DNA from: Aurantimonadaceae bacterium
Lineage (GTDB): Bacteria > Pseudomonadota > Alphaproteobacteria > Rhizobiales > Rhizobiaceae
Direction of reading: 5' to 3'
Assembly: GCA_947474855.1 (NCBI GenBank)
Contig: CANJKV010000003.1
Coordinates: 1-64,000 of the forward strand
Length of the DNA stretch: 64,000 nt
In this document: piece by piece, positions 58,026 to 64,000 of the stretch
Position numbering within the stretch: the first letter of the stretch is position 1
How the letters are laid out: every line of letters starts with the position of its first letter
Notes under the pieces: model-generated
What the model was told of the DNA's origin: nothing
The model's input: the letters and a program-made list of their open reading frames with translations, nothing else
Databases searched by the model: none
Program-made: the position numbers and the translations under genes

Positions 58026-58558
58026 GGCATCAGCCTGGCTTTGTTGGCCTCGATCACGTCGCGCGTCATCATCCGCAAGACCACCATGCGGGCAAGCTTC
58101 TGGAGCGTCGTGCGCTCGTGCTCGGACAGGTCAGGGCGCGGCACCCTGTCGATGATGCACAGCGTCCCGACCGGCTGACCGCCGATGCCGATCAGGGGCG
58201 CACCTGCATAGAAGCGGATGTGCGGCGCGCCCGTGACAAGTGGGTTTGTCGCAAAGCGCGGGTCCCGCCTCGCATCGGAAACAACGAGAACCTCGTCCCT
58301 GCGGGTGATCGCGTGGGCGCAGAAGGACACGTCCCGGCTTGTCTCGCAGACATCGAGGCCGACGCGTGCCTTGAAGATCTGCTTGTCGCGGCCGACAAGC
58401 GAGACCAGCGCGATCGGAGCCTCGAAGAGGTGGGCAGCGAGGTCCACGATGATGTCGAAGGCACGATCGGGCGGCGTGTTGATGACGGCCATGGCTGCCA
58501 GGGCGGAGAGGCGGGCTTCCTCGTCGTGAGGAACAGGATAGGAAGGGCAGTTGCTCAT
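58013..58558 (-). CDS. solo GAF-domain protein
   Basis: EEARLSALAAMAVINTPPDRAFDIIVDLAAHLFEAPIALVSLVGRDKQIFKARVGLDVCETSRDVSFCAHAI...IRFYAGAPLIGIGGQPVGTLCIID. Confidence 0.9.
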   Translation of the reverse strand: MSNCPSYPVPHDEEARLSALAAMAVINTPPDRAFDIIVDLAAHLFEAPIALVSLVGRDKQIFKARVGLDVCETSRDVSFCAHAITRRDEVLVVSDARRDPRFATNPLVTGAPHIRFYAGAPLIGIGGQPVGTLCIIDRVPRPDLSEHERTTLQKLARMVVLRMMTRDVIEANKARLMPLSA

Positions 58559-58889
58559 CGGTCTCGCATCCGTTCAGTCCGGCTGATGACGTGCCAGAAG
58601 CTCAACGGTTGCCGCTCGCACCGGCTTTCCTCGTGGCATCGGCTAACGGATGGTGTTCAGCGCCCGGACGATGTGAAGTGCCTTCGCCAAGGTTGAGCGC
58701 CCCTTCCACGATCCAGCTACGGATGGTGATCGGTCGCAGCACAAGATTATTCCCGACGATCCGCTGGCTCTGACGTGATCAAGCAGCCCCATGCATGCTT
58801 GACGAGCCAGAAGCATCTTCCACGAGGCGCACGCCAGAGTGCTGGCAGGGGGTTCGTGATCGGTGGGAGGAACTCACGGCCTACGGATG

Positions 58890-59393
58890 AGGTGCATGAT
58901 GAATAGGATCCTACCAGGCAGCGAACTGAACTTCCTGTTGGGCGACGCGGCGCGGCTGTGGCGGCAAGCCGTCGAGCGCGCCCTCTCCGACGCCGACCTG
59001 GGCCTCACGGGCAGCGAAGTTCGCACCCTGACCTACGTGGCGCGCTTCGAAGGCACTCGGCAGCGCGACCTTGCAGGCCTCATGGGGATCGAGCCGATGA
59101 CCTTGTCCGCCATGCTGGAGGTGCTGGAGAAGCGAGGCCTCGTCGATCGCCGGATTGATCCCCGGGATCGTCGCGCCCGCTGCATCCACCTGACGGCCGA
59201 GGCTACAGCCGTGTTCGAGCGCATCGCCCCGGCGTCCCGCCTTGTGCAGGACCATGCCTTGGACGGATTTTCCATGGAGCAGCGGCGAGCGTTCGAGAGC
59301 GCGTTGAGGGTCGTCCGCGGCAATCTCATGCGTCACGTCTGCTCGGCTGGCAGGATCGGTTCGGCGGCCGGAAATCGCCCTGAGGCTGCTTGA
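58890..59393 (+). CDS. MarR-family transcriptional regulator
   Basis: LGLTGSEVRTLTYVARFEGTRQRDLAGLMGIEPMTLSAMLEVLEKRGLVDRRIDPRDRRARCIHLTAEA. Confidence 0.92.
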   Translation, partial: RCMMNRILPGSELNFLLGDAARLWRQAVERALSDADLGLTGSEVRTLTYVARFEGTRQRDLAGLMGIEPMTLSAMLEVLEKRGLVDRRIDPRDRRARCIHLTAEATAVFERIAPASRLVQDHALDGFSMEQRRAFESALRVVRGNLMRHVCSAGRIGSAAGNRPEAA

Positions 59394-59951
59394 GGAACCG
59401 AGATCGTCGGCACGAAGCGGCTGTCCACGATGACGCCGCAACGTTCCCTATCGTGAGGCCGCTCACCACACCGACCTGAAATGACGCGCGGTGCTTGAGG
59501 GTCGTGGCGCCATGGCATGTTGGGCAGCCGGATCAACCACACCGGGATAGGTTCCCTCCTCGCCGCCCGTCCGCCGTTGTACCGAGGGGTGGCCCTACCG
59601 GCCGCACCTATCCCCAATCCGTCATCGATCAAGCACGCGGATCGGCGTCAATTGTCAGCGCCGATGCTCGCCTCGGGTCATGCCTACCGCCCCGAGCCCG
59701 TTGAGGAGGCTCCCGCGCCAACCGGCCGGGCTCGATTCGATCCGGGAGATCCCGGCCATCAACCGTTTGCCCGGCAAGGGGCGCCCACACGGTGCTCGGT
59801 GTCGGCCGCAACGCCGGATGTGATGTCGGACTGACAACCCCGCTGAACGACATGTCGCGAATCGTACTTGACTCAAGCGACGACAAAATGTTTGCTTTCG
59901 TCAATGGCATTCACCTGAAGCCCACAGGAACTGCGCCGGGCGGCAACGCAC

Positions 59952-60023
59952 CTCCCGGCGAACGATGACCGATTGTGCCTCGTAGGATTCATCGCTCCAT
60001 GCGTCCCGTCTTCCCGCGGCGCT
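59952..60023 (+). repeat. ~70-nt direct repeat, copy 2 (27-nt identical core)
   Basis: core ttgtgcctcgtaggattcatcgctcca at 59973-59999. Confidence 0.88.
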
Positions 60024-60259
60024 CCGGCCGGCCGCTGTCCCGATCCAGGATCCATACCCCCGGCGTTCCAGCACGCGCCGTCCCGACGATATCCCGGGAC
60101 TGACCCGGCCTCGCCCGGGTGCGCCGTCGGCACTCGGCCGTCGGTCCCTGCCGCCCGCCGGATTCCATCCTCCCTTTCCCCTCCACCCTCCCGGAACGCG
60201 CGGCCTCCCGCCGCCGTCGCCCGCGCTTGCCCTCCGACACCGCCAGACAGGAGCATGCG

Positions 60260-61039
60260 ATGCCCAGACACCCCGCAGACCCGCGACCAGTCCTCCCACC
60301 AAAGCGCACCGACAGGAGGCGGCCGTGCCGCGGCGGCCGCGACGCCGCACGCAGGCCCGTCGGTCCGCTTCGCTCGTCCGTTCGGCTCGCGGACCTCGAG
60401 GCGACGCTCGCCGCGCGGCTCCTCGCCCTCATGAAACGGGAGGCCGGAGTGACCGGCGTCAACGAATATCCGGAGGCGTTCGAGTGGGTCGACGGGCGGG
60501 ACGGGCGAGACCACCTGCACCTGCCGCTCGCCCTCGTGTCGCGCGTGAACGGCGACCTGGCCTTCGTGGACGCGATGCCGCGCATCCTCCTTCGCCGGGA
60601 TCCCGAGCTCGGGGGCACGCGGCGCAGGATCGAGCTCGAGTGCATGGCCCGCGGCGCGTCGTACGAGATCTGGACCGAGGACGAGATCCTCGAGGACCGA
60701 TCCGCCGTGCAGGTCCTGCGGGTTGCGGGCACGGCGGAACGGGCGTCGCACGCAAGCGCCCTCCGGTCGCTCCAGGCGCCGATGGCCGGCGACGTGCCGA
60801 TCCTGACGGCGATGGCGGGGCGGCTTCTCGTCGACGACCTGCGGGCGGTCGGCGCGGGCTGGGTGGGGCGCTCGAGGCTGACCGGCATCCCCATGGCGCT
60901 CCTCTGCGACATGGAGGTCGATCCCGAAACGCGCATGTTCGTCTGGCGGCCGCGTTCGCCGGCCGGCGCCGGACAGCGGGCCGCCGGCAACCATCCGGGC
61001 GGGGAGGCTTCCGCCAGCGCCCGGGACGATGCCCCGTGA
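60260..61039 (+). CDS. hypothetical protein, possibly a degenerate TnsA-like/nuclease-fold protein
   Basis: HLHLPLALVSRVNGDLAFVDAMPRILLRRDPELGGTRRRIELECMARGASYEIWTEDEILEDRSAVQVLRVAG. Confidence 0.7.
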   Translation: MPRHPADPRPVLPPKRTDRRRPCRGGRDAARRPVGPLRSSVRLADLEATLAARLLALMKREAGVTGVNEYPEAFEWVDGRDGRDHLHLPLALVSRVNGDLAFVDAMPRILLRRDPELGGTRRRIELECMARGASYEIWTEDEILEDRSAVQVLRVAGTAERASHASALRSLQAPMAGDVPILTAMAGRLLVDDLRAVGAGWVGRSRLTGIPMALLCDMEVDPETRMFVWRPRSPAGAGQRAAGNHPGGEASASARDDAP

Positions 61040-61692
61040 GCCGGCCGCCGCTATACCTGCTCGACACCAACGTCGTCTCCGAGTTGGGCAAGCCCCGTCC
61101 CGACCCGCTGGTGCTCGCCTGGATCGAGTCCGCGCCGGCGGGCTCGCTCGCCATCTCCTGGAATACCGTCTTCGAGCTCCAGTTCGGCGTCGAGATGGCC
61201 CGCCTCGCCAAGTCGCCCCGCGCGGAGGCTTACGAACGCGCCCTCGTCGACCTCCTCGCGGACACCCGGTTCCGGATCCTCTGCCCCACCCCCCAGGCGG
61301 CCCGCATGAGGGCCCGCATGCACGCGGCGCCCGACCTTTGGGCACTTGTCGCGGGACCGGCCTCCCCGAAGCGCTCGCCGCGAGGCGAGGACATCGCCAT
61401 CGCCGCCACCGCCATCTCGGCCGGTGCCGTTGTCGCGACCCGCAACGTCCGCGACTTCGTGGCCATCGCGCGGCTCTTCGACCTGCCGGGCGTCCTCGAT
61501 CCGGCGAGCGGCGAGTGGGCGGTCGGGCACGCGCCGGGCGGCTCCGACTCCCTGCCGGTCGCCGCCCGGACCGCTCGCCGGCGCTCGCGCCTCGGCAAGG
61601 GCGACCCTCGGGCGGCGGGCTGTTTCCGTCCGGGTGCCGGGCAGGCCTGGAGGCGGCCGGACGGGATACCGCGCTTTTCGGTCGGCGCCTGA
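61036..61692 (+). CDS. PIN-domain (VapC/FitB-like) protein, GTG start overlapping the preceding stop
   Basis: PPLYLLDTNVVSELGKPRPDPLVLAWIESAPAGSLAISWNTVFELQFGVE...EDIAIAATAISAGAVVATRNVRDF. Confidence 0.88.
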   Translation: MSRPPLYLLDTNVVSELGKPRPDPLVLAWIESAPAGSLAISWNTVFELQFGVEMARLAKSPRAEAYERALVDLLADTRFRILCPTPQAARMRARMHAAPDLWALVAGPASPKRSPRGEDIAIAATAISAGAVVATRNVRDFVAIARLFDLPGVLDPASGEWAVGHAPGGSDSLPVAARTARRRSRLGKGDPRAAGCFRPGAGQAWRRPDGIPRFSVGA

Positions 61693-62144
61693 AGGATCCG
61701 GCAACCATCCGGCTGGAATTTGGCACCCTTGAAACGTCCTCGAGCGGACGAAGGTCAGGGATCCGTAAAATTGCTTCCCCCAGGGCAACCGTGCCGCAAG
61801 ATTTCGCCGGCACAAGCGCAATTCCTGGCAAGGTGCTGCCGCAATCGATCGGATCGATCGGTTTCGGAGGCTCCGGAGGGATCGGAAACGGTCGCCTCCC
61901 CGGGTCCGCGGTCGGCTCCGGCCACGCGGGAACATCGGGCGGAAGGCATGGTGCCCCGCCCCCTCGGACAGCCCGGCGGGCGTCCCAGGACAAGGGAGGC
62001 AGACCACATGACGCATCGTTCCGGCTCCGCCTCCCCGACGCTCCCCTCTCCCCTTCAGGACCGCCCGGTCCGCTTCCCCCTGTCGTCCATATCGGCCTGA
62101 GGCCGGGCTGACGCCCGCCTCCGGCACGACACGCCCCGCCTAGT

Positions 62145-62170
62145 GGTTCCGGATCTGCCGATCCGGAACC
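62145..62170. repeat. 11-bp perfect hairpin GGTTCCGGATC-TGCC-GATCCGGAACC
   Basis: read directly; intergenic, upstream of the gene starting at 62278. Confidence 0.85.
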
Positions 62171-62277
62171 GTACGGATCCACGGCACGGACGCATGACGC
62201 AAGACGACGTTCACCCCCATGCACCTCGGTGCCGGCGGGCGATGTCGGGAAGCCTCCAACAGGGACAGGGGGAGACC

Positions 62278-62757
62278 ATGATCGATTTCATCCAAGGCAT
62301 CGACGTCGACGACGCGATCGAGCTGAACGGCGGCAGGCACGTCGTCCTGCGCCGCCTCGACGACGCGCTCGTTGTCCGCGGCGAGGACGGCGCGGAGCGG
62401 ACGCTGAGCTTTGCCGCCCTCGAGCGCAACGAGGATGGCACTCCCGCGCAACTGGTCGTGTACCCGTTCCGCGACAGGGAAGCCGAAGAGGCCCTCTGGA
62501 AGGCCATCCTGGACACCTTCCGCGAACTCGAGTCCACGGGTTGCGCCAATCGTTCCGATGCCTCGATCGCAAGGACGATCCCCCGCTTGATGGACGCGCA
62601 GCTCCAGGCGGCTCGCCGGATGCGCGCCGAGGGCGGCAGGACCAGGAAGATCAGGTTCATCGCGATCTCCACCAACGAGCTGCTGAATCGCTTGGCCGCG
62701 CGCGAGCGCCGCCCGTTCCTCATCGCCATCCCCGGCGGGCGGGACGACAGCGCCTAA
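62278..62757 (+). CDS. hypothetical protein with small beta-rich N-terminal domain
   Basis: MIDFIQGIDVDDAIELNGGRHVVLRRLDDALVVRGEDGAERTLSFAALERNEDGTPAQLVVYPF; RBS gggggag. Confidence 0.78.
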   Translation: MIDFIQGIDVDDAIELNGGRHVVLRRLDDALVVRGEDGAERTLSFAALERNEDGTPAQLVVYPFRDREAEEALWKAILDTFRELESTGCANRSDASIARTIPRLMDAQLQAARRMRAEGGRTRKIRFIAISTNELLNRLAARERRPFLIAIPGGRDDSA

Positions 62758-62947
62758 CCGCACGGAAGCGGCTCCTGCCTTCAGCCCACCCAACCAGCGT
62801 TCGCCTTCGGCACGGTCGGATCCAGCGGCCGTGAAGGGTACGGCTGCGGCTCGAGCCGGCCTCATCGGCCTCGCGGCGCATCGCTCCCCCCACCGACACC
62901 TACCGCATCAAACGGACAACGACGTCCACACGCACAAGGAGATCGAC

Positions 62948-63682
62948 ATGTTCGACATCAAGCAGGGCCGCATCTACGGCATCGACGGCGACGACTACCG
63001 CCTGGACGGAAAGACGGGCGACGGCTTCCTCATGCGGAGCGTCGACTGCCCCGGCGTGACCCAGCACTTCACCGAGGCGGAACTCGCCGAGATCATGGAA
63101 CGGGGCATGCTCTCGGTCAGGATGGCGCCCGTCCTCGACCGCAAGGATGGAACCGTCGGCAGCGTCTGCGAGGGGACCGCGCGGCGGCGTCTCTGCCGAG
63201 CCTTCCTGGCTCTCCGGGACGCCGGGGAGGCGAGCCTGTCCGAGCGCTCCATGGAGGACGCGATCGCGACGATCATCGGGGGTGACACCTACCTCGCCGG
63301 GCGTTTCGAGGGTGCGATGCGCGGGCACGGACCCGGAACGGGACGCATCCGGGTGACGCCCGCCAAGCTCCGTCGCTGGCTGCGCCGCTACGCGGACGGG
63401 CAGCCGACGCGGCCTGTCCGGTCGCCGGCTCTCGTCACGGGAGGCGAACGGAATGCGGCTTGGGAGGCCCTTGCCTCCCGGGCGGCGGATATCGGGCGCT
63501 CGCCGGACCATATCCATCCCTCGCTGCTGAGCCTGGCGCGCCGCCACGGGACCGAACGCGCCCTTCGCGTGTGGTCCATGTGCGTCTCGCCCGACGCCCG
63601 GCTCGACGGCGTCGGCATCGGCGGGGCCGGGCGCACGGAAGCCGGGCGCATCGGCGGCCACCCCGCGGACGAGGTGGCCTGA
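62948..63682 (+). CDS. hypothetical protein resembling the N-terminal (pre-catalytic) part of TnsB/Mu-type transposases
   Basis: MFDIKQGRIYGIDGDDYRLDGKTGDGFLMRSVDCPGVTQHFTEAELAEIMERGMLSVRMA...RIRVTPAKLRRWLRRYADGQ. Confidence 0.72.
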   Translation: MFDIKQGRIYGIDGDDYRLDGKTGDGFLMRSVDCPGVTQHFTEAELAEIMERGMLSVRMAPVLDRKDGTVGSVCEGTARRRLCRAFLALRDAGEASLSERSMEDAIATIIGGDTYLAGRFEGAMRGHGPGTGRIRVTPAKLRRWLRRYADGQPTRPVRSPALVTGGERNAAWEALASRAADIGRSPDHIHPSLLSLARRHGTERALRVWSMCVSPDARLDGVGIGGAGRTEAGRIGGHPADEVA

Positions 63683-63768
63683 AGATGCCCACGGCGAGCG
63701 AGTTCCGCCCCGACGTGACGCATGCCGAACGGGGCCGTTTTCGAAACCACAAAGAAGGAGGGAAGCAC

Positions 63769-64000
63769 ATGAAGCGGTTGCGCATCGCGATCGACGACCT
63801 CGTGGGCATGGCAGGTGCCGAGCACCGCGTCGCGCGGCAGCTGCCCGAGGGTTTGCTGTTGCGCGACGTTGAGGACCCCGCGCGTCTGACGTTCCTGGCC
63901 TCGGCGGACGTCGAGCGGGCCTGGCGCGAGGGAGCGCTCGTCGTCCGCCCGGCCGCCGCGGCTCCCGGCAGCCGTCAGGAGGAACGGGCACGTTTCCGCC
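63769..64000 (+). CDS. partial ORF (runs off window) with a similar N-terminal domain
   Basis: MKRLRIAIDDLVGMAGAEHRVARQLPEGLLLRDVEDPARLTFLASADVERAWREGALVVRPA. Confidence 0.7.
   Translation, partial: MKRLRIAIDDLVGMAGAEHRVARQLPEGLLLRDVEDPARLTFLASADVERAWREGALVVRPAAAAPGSRQEERARFR

Noticed and set aside
59873-62224. 783-aa minus-strand ORF
   Set aside because: Antisense to the TnsA-like and PIN genes; composition typical of GC-rich spurious ORFs

Overview
This is a very GC-rich alphaproteobacterial-type window, probably Rhizobiales/Methylobacterium-like (inferred from gene content, not proven). No rRNA, complete tRNA or CRISPR array was recognised. Layout: (1) about 0.6-14.5 kb is a microaerobic/nitrosative-stress neighbourhood: MarR, HWE kinase, hemerythrin-like, FNR-type regulator, Kef antiporter, two Usp proteins, a frameshifted MarR, DUF2249, truncated hemoglobin, NsrR-like Rrf2, HemN and CcmE, with several FNR-box palindromes and two NsrR-like operators. 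(2) 14.8-25.2 kb is a signalling/c-di-GMP cluster: HWE kinase, response regulator, hybrid kinase, GAF-EAL, GGDEF-EAL and a periplasmic molybdopterin-fold-like partner. (3) 26-39 kb is mosaic accessory DNA: RDD pseudogene, complete IS5/IS427-type element, TM-less FtsH/M41-like AAA protease, ParDE-like pair, IS1595-like remnant, NUDIX gene with an in-frame TGA, BON and DUF892 proteins, dispersed ~80-nt repeats and a 0.65-kb inverted-repeat element. (4) 40.1-50.2 kb is the strongest candidate for an undescribed system: a ~1,200-aa orphan protein divergent from an operon encoding a DUF4407-like membrane protein, a helical protein, a secreted protein, a Tat-signal protein with an RNase-A/CdiA-CT-like C-terminus, a small acidic immunity-like protein, an orphan protein and a TM-less VirD4/TraG-like ATPase. 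A DprA-like gene follows. (5) 52-64 kb holds regulators plus a cluster of orphan genes with TnsA-like and TnsB-N-terminal-like features and a PIN toxin. Family calls come from reading the translations by eye; no searches were run.
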